A program made the translations under genes and the position numbers. Below are positions 26,150 to 34,986 of a stretch of 64,000 nt of DNA, piece after piece (within the stretch, counting starts at the first letter, position 1; every line of letters begins with the position of its first letter). Below the pieces are notes generated by a model, which was given only the letters and a program-made list of their open reading frames with translations, was not told the origin of the DNA and did no database searches. This DNA is from Marinobacter alexandrii (GTDB lineage: Bacteria > Bacteroidota > Bacteroidia > Cytophagales > Cyclobacteriaceae): the NCBI GenBank assembly GCA_039984955.1, contig JBDWTN010000007.1, positions 558,001 through 622,000 of the forward strand, given 5' to 3'.

Positions 26150-27261
26150 GAGAGCCTATCTTTAAAATCATTGTATCCAAACTTCTTCACCAATTCGAAT
26201 TTTTTGTTTTCTCGAAGTATACCTATCGAGGGGTGTTTTACTCCATTGAAAGTGCTCGTTTTTACCATGGTGTAGTGAATCATGTCTTTAAATATGATAG
26301 AATCACCTACACTTAATGGGTTTCTAAACCAATAATCATCTAAATAATCACCAGCTAAACAACTAACTCCTCCCAATCTATATGGATGCCATTTCTCTAT
26401 TTGTTCATCTGATCCAGCATCCAATTTTGGTCGATAGGGCATTTCAAGACAATCAGGCATATGACAAGTAAATGATCCATCGAAGATTGCTGTCTTCTTT
26501 CCTCCATTCTCCACGATATCCAAAACAGTCGTATGAAGATCACCTGTATTCCATGCAAAAGCACTGCCTGGCTCGAGGATAACATTTAGTTCATGCTTGT
26601 CTTTAAATCTCGAAAGTATCTTAATCAAATGATTGACATTATATCCTTCACGTGTCATCAGATGCCCTCCTCCCATGTTTATCCATTTGATCTGAGACAA
26701 AAAAACACCAAATCGTTTTTCAACAGAAATGAGAACCTTCTCAAGTGCATAAGAATCAGACTCACAGAGTACATGAAAATGAAGCCCTTCGACTCTGTCT
26801 GGTAATTCCTCCAAATTTTCCTTCGTAATGCCAAGTCTGGAAACGGGGCTTGATGGATTATATAAGTCTGTTTCGACATCAGACCACTCAGGGTTTATTC
26901 GTAAACCAATACTTACATCGGTCGGCACTCTATCTACAAATTTTTTATACTGACTTAAGGAATTGAATGTAACATATGAGGATAAGGAAATGATTTCATC
27001 AAATTCTTCATCTGAGAATGCTACGCAATAGGTATGAGACTTGGTTCGCATCTCCTCATTGCAAAGTTTAGCTTCGTTGAGTGAGCTTGCAGTGGCCCCT
27101 CCTATGTATTTCTTCAAAATAGGAAAAGAGCTCCACATCGCAAACCCCTTAAAAGCCAAGATGATTTCTACTCCAGCTTTCTTCTGTACTTTATCAATTA
27201 CCTGAAGGTTATGAATAAGTTTTCTTTCATCCAGAACAAAACAAGGAGATGGAATTTTCAT
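26146..27261 (-). CDS. nspC: Carboxynorspermidine decarboxylase
   Basis: The 371-residue PLP enzyme of the alanine-racemase-like fold (group IV decarboxylase) makes spermidine or norspermidine from the carboxy precursor. K38 in ILAFKGFAMWSSFP is the expected PLP lysine. HFHVLCESD, NMGGGHLMT (PLP phosphate loop) and EPGSAFAW follow, and GSFTCHMPDCLEMPYRP is characteristic of NspC, with the active-site cysteine. Length is normal. It is the last gene of a three-gene operon with a DinB-like gene (four-base overlap) and carboxynorspermidine synthase. Confidence 0.94.
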   Translation of the reverse strand: MKIPSPCFVLDERKLIHNLQVIDKVQKKAGVEIILAFKGFAMWSSFPILKKYIGGATASSLNEAKLCNEEMRTKSHTYCVAFSDEEFDEIISLSSYVTFNSLSQYKKFVDRVPTDVSIGLRINPEWSDVETDLYNPSSPVSRLGITKENLEELPDRVEGLHFHVLCESDSYALEKVLISVEKRFGVFLSQIKWINMGGGHLMTREGYNVNHLIKILSRFKDKHELNVILEPGSAFAWNTGDLHTTVLDIVENGGKKTAIFDGSFTCHMPDCLEMPYRPKLDAGSDEQIEKWHPYRLGGVSCLAGDYLDDYWFRNPLSVGDSIIFKDMIHYTMVKTSTFNGVKHPSIGILRENKKFELVKKFGYNDFKDRLS

Positions 27262-27764
27262 GAAGTATACCGTTCTTTGATAATATCCAAGTGGTGTGAT
27301 AAATGACCAGAAATGATGAAACCAATAGCTTCAACGCTTATTTCCACTCCACTTGCCTTGCCTGTTCTTTGTCTCACCTCCTCGCTAAACGAAGAAAACA
27401 TATCTACAGTGCTCGCTCTTACGTTCGTGAATTCTGATAATAAAGAATGAATGCTTCTATCGTTTGCATATGCTTCAGGAACATATATGTTTTGATCAAA
27501 TCCAGATAGTTCAGTTTTGTCATTTCTGGCAAAGCGCATCGCACGATAAGCAAAAACTCTTTCTGCATCAATAGAGTGAAGTATCACATCTTTTACTGTC
27601 CACTTATCTTCCGCATACTTATATAATCCCTGAGCTTCATTCAAAAGCTTGCAAAAAGAAATAAATGCATCCCCGGTTCGAAGTAATAGTGGCACAAGCT
27701 CACCTTCTCCTAAGGATTCAACATATCCTCGATAATATTTTGGTATCTTCTGTAAATCAATCAT
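27258..27764 (-). CDS. DinB-like four-helix metal-binding protein
   Basis: The 168-residue protein fits the DinB/YfiT-like fold. One expected metal histidine is in VKDVILHSIDAERV (about residues 58-71) and two are in GHLSHHLDIIKERY near the end. Family members are often thiol-dependent transferases or hydrolases with unassigned substrates. It sits between the two polyamine genes, three bases after carboxynorspermidine synthase and overlapping nspC by four, so its product is made together with them. A role in polyamine chemistry or protection is an inference. Confidence 0.85.
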   Translation of the reverse strand: MIDLQKIPKYYRGYVESLGEGELVPLLLRTGDAFISFCKLLNEAQGLYKYAEDKWTVKDVILHSIDAERVFAYRAMRFARNDKTELSGFDQNIYVPEAYANDRSIHSLLSEFTNVRASTVDMFSSFSEEVRQRTGKASGVEISVEAIGFIISGHLSHHLDIIKERYTS

Positions 27765-27767
27765 TTG

Positions 27768-28973
27768 TTAGTCCATTCCTAAGTCAATATTGTGCTTTTC
27801 ATGCCAAGGTAAGCCTGATGTTTTCAGTTTTTCAAGAAAGGGATCTGAATCAAATTCCTCTACATTAAATACTCCAGCACCTGTCCATTTCCCCGTGAGC
27901 ATCATAGAAGCACCAATCATCGCTGGCACACCTGTGGTATACGAAACTCCCTGAGCTCCTGTCTCATCATACGCAGCTTTATGACTGCAGTTATTCCAAA
28001 TGTAGTAGGTCTTTTCATGACCATCTTTGATGCCTTTGATCCTACATCCAATGGATGTTTCTCCTTCATAGTTTTCACCTAAGTCACCCGGGTTGGGAAG
28101 TACCTCCTTCAAAAACTGAAGAGGTACTATTTCTTTTCCTTCATAGTTCACAGGCTCAATGGAAGCCATTCCAATATTCTGAATCACTCTTAAATGCGTA
28201 AGGTATTCCTCTCCAAATGTCATCCAGAATCGAGCTCTTTTTATAGAAGGGTAGTTTTTAACCAAAGATTCTAACTCTTCATGATAAAGTAGATAAGAAG
28301 GGCGTTTTCCAATATTTGGATAATCTAAGTCCTTTTTAAACTCAAATGGATTTGTTTCTACCCATTGACCATTTTCCCAAAATTTACCTTTCTGAGTAAT
28401 CTCACGAATGTTAATTTCAGGGTTAAAGTTGGTAGCAAATGCCTTTCCATGATCTCCAGCATTACAGTCTACAATATCCAGGTAATGTATTTCATCAAAG
28501 AAGTGTTTTGCAGCTCGGGAAGTAAATATGCTTGTAACTCCCGGATCAAAACCACAACCTAACACCGCTGTTAGGCCTGCATCTTTGAATCGATCCTGAT
28601 AAGCCCACTGCCACTTATATTCAAATTTGGCCTCTTCAAGTGGTTCATAGTTAGCTGTATCTAAATAATGAACTCCAGCTTCCAGACAGGCATCCATGAT
28701 TGTAAGATCCTGATAGGGTAAGGCTACATTGATGACCATCTTTGGGTCATGTCTCTTGAACAATCCAACTACTTGATCTACATGATCGGCATCAACCTGA
28801 TCTGTTTTTATAATTACGCCAAGCTGATTTTCAATGTCTTTTGCAATGTCATCACATTTAGATTTTGTTCGTGATGCCAGAACTATCTCAGAAAAAATAT
28901 CTTTGTTTTGAGCACACTTGAAAGCCGTAACTCTACCGACTCCACCTGCTCCAATGATTACAATTTTGGACAT
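27768..28973 (-). CDS. Carboxynorspermidine synthase (saccharopine dehydrogenase family)
   Basis: The 401-residue cytosolic dehydrogenase condenses diaminopropane or putrescine with aspartate semialdehyde, with NADPH as donor. The Rossmann motif is at residues 5-13 (VIIGAGGVG). VLASRTKSKC follows the second strand, and DTANYEPLEEAK and LGCGFDPGVTSIFT match the saccharopine-dehydrogenase-like carboxynorspermidine synthase family. It begins the operon with the DinB-like and NspC genes. A TAACTTTG -7 element lies 22 bases before its ATG. Confidence 0.92.
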   Translation of the reverse strand: MSKIVIIGAGGVGRVTAFKCAQNKDIFSEIVLASRTKSKCDDIAKDIENQLGVIIKTDQVDADHVDQVVGLFKRHDPKMVINVALPYQDLTIMDACLEAGVHYLDTANYEPLEEAKFEYKWQWAYQDRFKDAGLTAVLGCGFDPGVTSIFTSRAAKHFFDEIHYLDIVDCNAGDHGKAFATNFNPEINIREITQKGKFWENGQWVETNPFEFKKDLDYPNIGKRPSYLLYHEELESLVKNYPSIKRARFWMTFGEEYLTHLRVIQNIGMASIEPVNYEGKEIVPLQFLKEVLPNPGDLGENYEGETSIGCRIKGIKDGHEKTYYIWNNCSHKAAYDETGAQGVSYTTGVPAMIGASMMLTGKWTGAGVFNVEEFDSDPFLEKLKTSGLPWHEKHNIDLGMD

Positions 28974-28994
28974 ATGCTAATTTTAAGTGATGTC

Positions 28995-29002
28995 CAAAGT
29001 TA
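28995..29002 (-). promoter_or_regulatory. -7 element for the polyamine operon
   Basis: On the minus strand this reads TAACTTTG, an exact TAnnTTTG match, 22 bases before the carboxynorspermidine synthase start. No -33 TTG is seen at the usual distance, which falls inside the end of the upstream gene. Confidence 0.5.
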
Positions 29003-29014
29003 GCAGGAAGATCA

Positions 29015-31642
29015 TTATAGAATAAAACGGTAAGTATATTTAATTAAGAAAGTATTGCTTCCTTCAAGGTTTGAGAGTTGTGAACTCAAATCGCCAAATC
29101 CATTTTCTGATGATCTATTAAACGCTGACCCATTACTCGCCCATACAAGAAACAAGGTAGATCCTGGTATGTACTCCCACCGCATCACAAAATTTGATCT
29201 AAATTGAACGATGTTGAAGTTAGGGTCTGAAAATGAATAGTCTGCATCAGTAGAATTTGTTTCAAACACTTCATAGGATTCGTCTTCTTCGTTGAAGACA
29301 ATTTCCGATTCTGAATAGTTAGCAAAACGTTGATCGTAATTCTCTGAATTAGGTAAATGAACTCGCTTAAACTCACTGAATTCGCCTGTTGCAATAAATG
29401 GCTGACCCCAAAATTCCAATGTAAGGTTTGGTGTGATATTATAATTAGCTCTTACAGACATACTATACGTTTGTCTCTTCACAGTACCTAATATGTAACG
29501 CGTATCATCTTCGAAATCCGTTTGTGTAATGTACTGGAGCTCATTCCTATTCCAATTTGCTCTTGGCGAAATGGAGATCTGCATGGCATCAGTTGGTCTG
29601 ATATTCAAGTCAAGAGAAACATTATACCCTTTCGAGAAATTATTATTACCCCAATTAAATCGGTTATTTAGAGATACTCTCACTCTTTTTCGGCTATTAG
29701 ATTCAACCCTAAACCAGTAGTTTATATTTCCTGGGTATTTAATTGAAGGACCTCCTCTAAGGTCCGCATTGGAAACTCGCGAAGCGCCAAACCAAGCTCC
29801 TTGTCCAAATTCCCAGTAGTTGTTAAACTCCAGGTTCATATTCATGTTGATGCCACGTCCTGTGACTGCTCCACCAAAATCATTATTGTTTTCAGCATAG
29901 ATATTGTAGCGTTGTGATCTAAATGTATTCGTCACTTTATTCACTCGATATTGGGTCCAGACCCAATTGTTTATATCATCAGTTTGCCGAAGAAATCCAA
30001 CATCATTCAGTGCTAGACCGGGGGACCTATAATTGCTCCCTATAGTCCATCTCCAGTCGCCACTTCTCTTACCAAACCTCACCGAAGCAGCAGATCCAAC
30101 TAGATCCGTACGGGTTGAATCTACTTCTCTATGATTGTTATTTGATCTCTGAAAAAAGCGCTCAGAGGAAGTTTGTGTTCTTAATAGTGCTTCTTTTGAT
30201 CCTTCTACTCGACTCATTGCATAGCGTAGCTCTATGCCATACTTTCGATCTCTAAAATTGTGATCAATATCCACTCCAGCGCTTTGTGCATTATTATGTG
30301 CTAGCTCTAAATTTTCTCCAGTATTGTCTATGCGATTCATATTAGTCGCCATAGCACCAACGACAGTTTTTCCACCGTTGATATCCTGCTGAACTCTTCC
30401 CACTAAATAGTTTGTATAAGGCTGTACTCGTTCTTGACGCATCACACCAAGTGTGTCTATTACATCTATAATCTCCCTATTTGTGAAGGACTCTAACAAT
30501 CCCCACGAGAATCCTTTCGCATTCTTACCTGTCAGCTTAGCAGCTCCTAATATTTGCGTCTGGTTGGGGAAATCAGAATTCTGAATATCAGAGGGTAATC
30601 TTCCAATAGGTCTTCCCCCTATCCGACGAGAATAGAACAAATTATTTGGACCACCACTTGTTCCAAAGGTCAATAGACTACTCCCTTCAAGGAAAAAAGG
30701 TCTTCTCTCCTGAAAAAATAATTGAAAAGCCGAAAGGTTAACGGCCGATGGATCTGCGTCTACTTGACCGAAATCAGGGTTAAACGTTAAGTCAAGTGTA
30801 ATATCTGATGTAATTCCAATCTTGGCGTCCAACCCTACATTTCCATTAAATTCTTTACCTTCATTTCTAAACTCATTTTCTTCTTCGATTGGGTATTTTT
30901 CCACTGATGCAAGTACATATGGCTGAATCTCAAACTGTTTCTGTGGTTTGATTCCTTTGAGACCATTCAATTCTCCAAACAAATGAACCCATCCCGGGGC
31001 GTTAGGATCTACTGGTTGCCATGTGTAAACTTCATTTCCTCTAAAGAAATTTCTTGAAAGCTGAATTCCCCAAGTGTGCGATTCTTTATTAGCAAATCGC
31101 AACTGTGATAATGGTATTTTCATTTCAGCAATCCACCCTTCACTATCTATGCTAGTGCGCAAATACCATATAGGATCCCATGTAGAGTCCCAATCGTCTC
31201 CATTATTCGAAACATACTCCTCTCCTTTTACCCCAGAAGCAGAAGCGGTGAAAGAAAACGCTGTTCGTTTGTCAAAATAGCTATCAAACATCACGGTAAC
31301 ACGGTCTCCATCGAATCCATCCCTCCTTGTCATTCGTCTCTCAATTTTCTCTGGCTCAGTGTCAAAAGCTCGAATACCTACATATATATATTTTGCATCA
31401 TAGAGAATCTTGAATTGTGTCTTTTGAGTTGGGTCAACCATGTATTCAGGCCTGTGCCCATTGAAGTCTCCTCCCCATTCAACCTGATCCCACGCCTCAT
31501 CATTTAGTAAGCCATCTATTGATATCTCTGTTTTAGTACGATCAGTTGTATAAGATTTAGTTTGAGCCTGATCTGACTGAGCAAAAAGATAAATTCCAGA
31601 AATAAAAAGAACAACGAAACTAATCGTTCTTTGATTGTGCAT
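29015..31642 (-). CDS. DUF5916 protein with N-terminal CBM9-like domain and outer-membrane barrel
   Basis: The 875-residue protein begins with a signal peptide (about residues 1-21, ending YLFAQ). A CBM9-like binding domain covers about 35-230 (ISIDGLLNDEAWDQVEW, then GWIAEMKIPLSQL). The DUF5916 part runs from about 235 to the end and includes the family-typical segment NPDFGQVDADPSAVNLSAF plus RRPFFLEG. The many alternating strands and a C-terminus ending KYTYRFIL are typical of a large beta-barrel in the outer membrane. The function of DUF5916 proteins is not known to me; transport or surface binding is an inference. It is upstream of the polyamine operon on the same strand but separated by a promoter. 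Confidence 0.88.
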   Translation of the reverse strand: MHNQRTISFVVLFISGIYLFAQSDQAQTKSYTTDRTKTEISIDGLLNDEAWDQVEWGGDFNGHRPEYMVDPTQKTQFKILYDAKYIYVGIRAFDTEPEKIERRMTRRDGFDGDRVTVMFDSYFDKRTAFSFTASASGVKGEEYVSNNGDDWDSTWDPIWYLRTSIDSEGWIAEMKIPLSQLRFANKESHTWGIQLSRNFFRGNEVYTWQPVDPNAPGWVHLFGELNGLKGIKPQKQFEIQPYVLASVEKYPIEEENEFRNEGKEFNGNVGLDAKIGITSDITLDLTFNPDFGQVDADPSAVNLSAFQLFFQERRPFFLEGSSLLTFGTSGGPNNLFYSRRIGGRPIGRLPSDIQNSDFPNQTQILGAAKLTGKNAKGFSWGLLESFTNREIIDVIDTLGVMRQERVQPYTNYLVGRVQQDINGGKTVVGAMATNMNRIDNTGENLELAHNNAQSAGVDIDHNFRDRKYGIELRYAMSRVEGSKEALLRTQTSSERFFQRSNNNHREVDSTRTDLVGSAASVRFGKRSGDWRWTIGSNYRSPGLALNDVGFLRQTDDINNWVWTQYRVNKVTNTFRSQRYNIYAENNNDFGGAVTGRGINMNMNLEFNNYWEFGQGAWFGASRVSNADLRGGPSIKYPGNINYWFRVESNSRKRVRVSLNNRFNWGNNNFSKGYNVSLDLNIRPTDAMQISISPRANWNRNELQYITQTDFEDDTRYILGTVKRQTYSMSVRANYNITPNLTLEFWGQPFIATGEFSEFKRVHLPNSENYDQRFANYSESEIVFNEEDESYEVFETNSTDADYSFSDPNFNIVQFRSNFVMRWEYIPGSTLFLVWASNGSAFNRSSENGFGDLSSQLSNLEGSNTFLIKYTYRFIL

Positions 31643-31763
31643 GGGTTAGGGTTAGTTGAGTAGTGACAGCTATACTTAATAAATTGTGACTACAAACATT
31701 ACTCATCTCGAGTACTGATGGTTACAATTATTATGTGAAATAGGATTTTTTATAGATGAAAGG

Positions 31764-33077
31764 CTACTTAAGCGTATATCTAAGGCCAGTCTGTATTACA
31801 AATCTTGAAGGCGAATCAGTAGAATTACTTATCGAAGTAATCGCGTGTCTGTAGTTAGGTTCCAAGGTGAAATCAAATTTTTCAAAAATGGAATATCCGA
31901 ATTCAAGGCCTCCAATTCCATCGAAAGACCAATCATTATATAGGTTAAGGTCATTGCTGTTCAAAATCTCTTTGGACGGATCTGAAAGATTTCCTTCTAT
32001 AAGATAATTAGCAGCCAAGCCAGCATTTAGCCTGAGTTTAAACTTTCTATTCATGACAAAATAACCCGCTTTTAGTGGTAAGGAAGCTAACCGAACACTA
32101 TTGTTCAATTCAACCTCATAGTCATAATTCTCCTCTACGTCAATCACTGCTTCGCGTGAACTTGTACCAATTTGAATGAATCCATTATCAACCCCGTCAG
32201 GGCCATCAGGACCATTTAAAAAATCAGTGTTTTCGATAGTGTAAACATCGACAACATTAATAGCTGCTAATCCACTGTTATCCATACTTGTATAAGACAA
32301 CCCACTTTCTAATGTCCACCTTTTTCCTAGCTGAACACCAAAATCAAGACCGATTGAAGTAGCAATACCTTCTTCCATATTTTGCGATATGCTCGTCGAA
32401 GGATTGACAAAGTTTCCTGATCCTAAAGCACTAGCAAGTCCAGCGGGGTTTAATGAGTTTGTAAGTGTACCTGTTCCTCCGAAATCCGAATTGAATGATC
32501 CTGCTCCTGCTTCAACTCCAGCCCACACTTTTGTTTCAGAATCTTTTCCCTTTTTGTTTCCTGAAAGGGCTGTTCCAGGCACGTAATATCTATAGATTTC
32601 CGTTTCAACAGCAGCAGTGGCTAAATCAGGCTTTATGAAAGCTAAAAATCTTGAGGGTAGAGATATTTCAATATCATCAGAATTTACAGTCATTGGTTCT
32701 ATTCTCACCTCATTGACTTCTGTCTCTTTATCTTTTTCAATCTTTCCAAATGAAAAGTCTGGGGTTAAGCTCCCAGAAAAGGACTTCTGAAATAGGTTGG
32801 CCTCAAAATCATTGGATAATAATGCATTGTAGCTGCTGTAATCTGCTGGGGATTCATTATTGCTGCTAAAACTAAATAACTGTGCACCTATTGATAACAG
32901 CGCGATTAGTACGGCCGCAACGGAAAGCCATTTATATTGATTCTTCTGTGTGGCATATTTAGAAGTCAAATCATCATTTAATACACTTTCAAGGGAATTC
33001 CATATTCCATCAGGTGCACTTACGGCCTGACCTTCAAACTTCTTCTTGATGCTATCTTCAAAGCTCTCCGGACCCAT
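31764..33077 (-). CDS. Anti-sigma-like N-terminus fused to outer-membrane beta-barrel domain
   Basis: The 437-residue protein has a cytosolic N-terminus (residues 1-45, DSIKKKFEGQAVSAPDGIWNSLE), then one membrane helix (about 49-70, WLSVAAVLIALLSIGAQLF) and a long periplasmic part ending in alternating strands (DFTLEPNYRHAITSISN, RFVIQTGLRYTLK), as in PorT/OmpA-like barrels. The pattern matches Bacteroidota proteins encoded with ECF sigma factors. Its start overlaps the sigma gene by 20 bases. One protein cannot easily span both membranes with a single fold, so the barrel may be soluble or misassigned. A role in envelope-stress sensing is an inference. Confidence 0.72.
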   Translation of the reverse strand: MGPESFEDSIKKKFEGQAVSAPDGIWNSLESVLNDDLTSKYATQKNQYKWLSVAAVLIALLSIGAQLFSFSSNNESPADYSSYNALLSNDFEANLFQKSFSGSLTPDFSFGKIEKDKETEVNEVRIEPMTVNSDDIEISLPSRFLAFIKPDLATAAVETEIYRYYVPGTALSGNKKGKDSETKVWAGVEAGAGSFNSDFGGTGTLTNSLNPAGLASALGSGNFVNPSTSISQNMEEGIATSIGLDFGVQLGKRWTLESGLSYTSMDNSGLAAINVVDVYTIENTDFLNGPDGPDGVDNGFIQIGTSSREAVIDVEENYDYEVELNNSVRLASLPLKAGYFVMNRKFKLRLNAGLAANYLIEGNLSDPSKEILNSNDLNLYNDWSFDGIGGLEFGYSIFEKFDFTLEPNYRHAITSISNSTDSPSRFVIQTGLRYTLK

Positions 33078-33615
33078 ATCTTATCTGTTCTCGCTTCATT
33101 ACCTTTTCCGCCAGTAGCGTTTTTGCTCTTGAATATTGTGATTTAGAAGTTCCTTCACTAATCTGAAGCTTATCAGCTATTTCGTGATGCTTATACCCTT
33201 CTATGGCAAAAAGATTAAAAATAACCTGGCACCCTGTTGGTAGTTCCCTGATTAATCCTAACAATTCATCATAACTCAAGCTGGATACAATTGATTCTCT
33301 ATCACTCCAATCACTCAATTCATTTACATCTACCATTGGGTAGAGGTATAATTTACTTCTTTGATGATTTAGTGCTGTATTCACAACTATTCGCTTAATC
33401 CAATATGCCAACGACGAATCCTTTCTAAAGGATTTGATATTTTTAAATACTTTGATAAAAGCTTCCTGAAGTATATCCTCAGCCTCTTGTTGCATTTTCG
33501 AATACCTCAAGGCCACCAGATACATTCCATTGCAATACTTATCATACAGCGCTTGCTGGAATTCTTTCTTGCCTTTTTGGCATCCTTTTATCAATTTATC
33601 CTCAGTTACCGACAT
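33058..33615 (-). CDS. ECF-type RNA polymerase sigma factor
   Basis: The 185-residue sigma-70 family protein has region 2 with DILQEAFIKVFKNIKSF (about residues 46-62; -10 recognition and core binding) and region 4 with the helix-turn-helix EGYKHHEIADKLQISEGTSKSQYSRAK (about 140-165). There is no region 1 or 3, which makes it an extracytoplasmic-function sigma. Its stop overlaps the start of the anti-sigma-like barrel gene by 20 bases, the usual sigma/anti-sigma arrangement. It is divergent from the T9SS plug gene. Confidence 0.92.
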   Translation of the reverse strand: MSVTEDKLIKGCQKGKKEFQQALYDKYCNGMYLVALRYSKMQQEAEDILQEAFIKVFKNIKSFRKDSSLAYWIKRIVVNTALNHQRSKLYLYPMVDVNELSDWSDRESIVSSLSYDELLGLIRELPTGCQVIFNLFAIEGYKHHEIADKLQISEGTSKSQYSRAKTLLAEKVMKREQIRYGSGEL

Positions 33616-33693
33616 TCATGTTGGTTTTAATTAGACCCTAGGCTTAAAATTATAGTTGTAATATCTAATTTGGTCTTCCGTACCTATAAAGTT

Positions 33694-34986
33694 ATGAAGA
33701 ACCTATGGATATTAACAATAGCTTGTCTATTAGTCAATTGTGAACCAATTGTCCCTCAACAATCGGTCAATAATAAAAAAATAATCTTTGATAATTATGA
33801 TTATGAAGATATCGTGGGCATTGCAAAACTTGCTCCAAAAGAAAATAATCAAATAAAGGAACTTGAAAACCCAGTTGTTAGCTTAAGCAACTCAGATCAA
33901 TTATCTCTCTCATTTGATCTACTCACAGATCAATTTGAAAACCTGAGTGTAAAGCTGTATCACTGCAATAAGAATTGGGATAAATCTGTATTAAGGGATA
34001 TGGAGTTTTTAAATCAAATCAATAACTACCGTATTACAGAATTTGACTATTCGCTCAACACCGTACAACCATATATTAACTATTCAATCGATTTACCCAA
34101 GCCAAAGATTTCAGGAAATTACATTCTGGCGGTATATAGAAGGGCTAATCCCAATGATATTATTTTGACAAGAAGGTTCCTTGTTGTTGATAGAATTACC
34201 TCAATAGACCATACAGTAAGGGTAAGTACAACAATCAATAAAAGAGAACTTAACCATCAAATAGAGTATTCTATAAGTTATGGGAATTTACTTGTAAACT
34301 CGCCTACTCAGGACGTTAGTACTGTAATCCTTCAAAATCATAATTGGAATACTTCTGTATCGGGTATCCCTCCTACATTGGTAAGAGCTAATGAAGGATA
34401 CATGGAGTATCGTCATCTTGACCTTAGATCTAATTTCTCAGGTTGGAATGAATTTCGATTTGCAGATTTAAGAACACTAAGTGTCTCTGGTAGAAATGTT
34501 GGAAGGATCACCAATACTGGTTCTAAAATCATTGCTCCATTAAAACTTGATGGAAGTAGAGGTAGTCTTACTTACACTCAAAACTTCCAAGACATCAACG
34601 GAAATTTCATTATTCAAAGCAATGATCCTGGTGAGGGAATTGCTAATGCTGACTATGCTAACGTTACGTTTTCACTCAAATCTGACCAAATTAACGGTGA
34701 AGTTTATGTTTGGAGTGGCTTTAATAATTGGAGACTTACCGATCTGAATCGGATGAAATTTACTACTCAAAATGGAATCAATAGATATGAAACTACGATA
34801 CCATTAAAACAAGGATATTATGAGTACCTATATTTTGTGAAAAGTGATGAACTGCCTTCCTATCATTTTGAAGGAAGTCATTTTCAAGCGGAAAACGAAT
34901 ACGAAATTCTTGTATATTATCGTAAGCCAGGGAATGTTAACGATGAACTTATTGGTTACAAGCGATTTAGATCTATCGAAAGATGA
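33694..34986 (+). CDS. T9SS plug protein (DUF5103 family)
   Basis: The 430-residue protein begins with a signal II peptide (MKNLWILTIACLLVNCEP; lipidated Cys18 likely). The body is the DUF5103 architecture. The N-terminal domain (about 25-125) contains LSNSDQLSLSFDLL, YHCNKNW and YRITEFDYSLNTVQPY. The C-terminal domain (about 130-430) contains SGNYILAVYR, EYRHLDLRSNF, GEVYVWSGFNNW and the strand AENEYEILVYYR. In Flavobacterium johnsoniae the homologous Plug protein closes the periplasmic side of the SprA channel. The ATG at 33694 is preferred over an upstream in-frame start at 33670 because it puts the lipobox at the N-terminus. Its stop abuts that of ychF. Confidence 0.88.
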   Translation: MKNLWILTIACLLVNCEPIVPQQSVNNKKIIFDNYDYEDIVGIAKLAPKENNQIKELENPVVSLSNSDQLSLSFDLLTDQFENLSVKLYHCNKNWDKSVLRDMEFLNQINNYRITEFDYSLNTVQPYINYSIDLPKPKISGNYILAVYRRANPNDIILTRRFLVVDRITSIDHTVRVSTTINKRELNHQIEYSISYGNLLVNSPTQDVSTVILQNHNWNTSVSGIPPTLVRANEGYMEYRHLDLRSNFSGWNEFRFADLRTLSVSGRNVGRITNTGSKIIAPLKLDGSRGSLTYTQNFQDINGNFIIQSNDPGEGIANADYANVTFSLKSDQINGEVYVWSGFNNWRLTDLNRMKFTTQNGINRYETTIPLKQGYYEYLYFVKSDELPSYHFEGSHFQAENEYEILVYYRKPGNVNDELIGYKRFRSIER

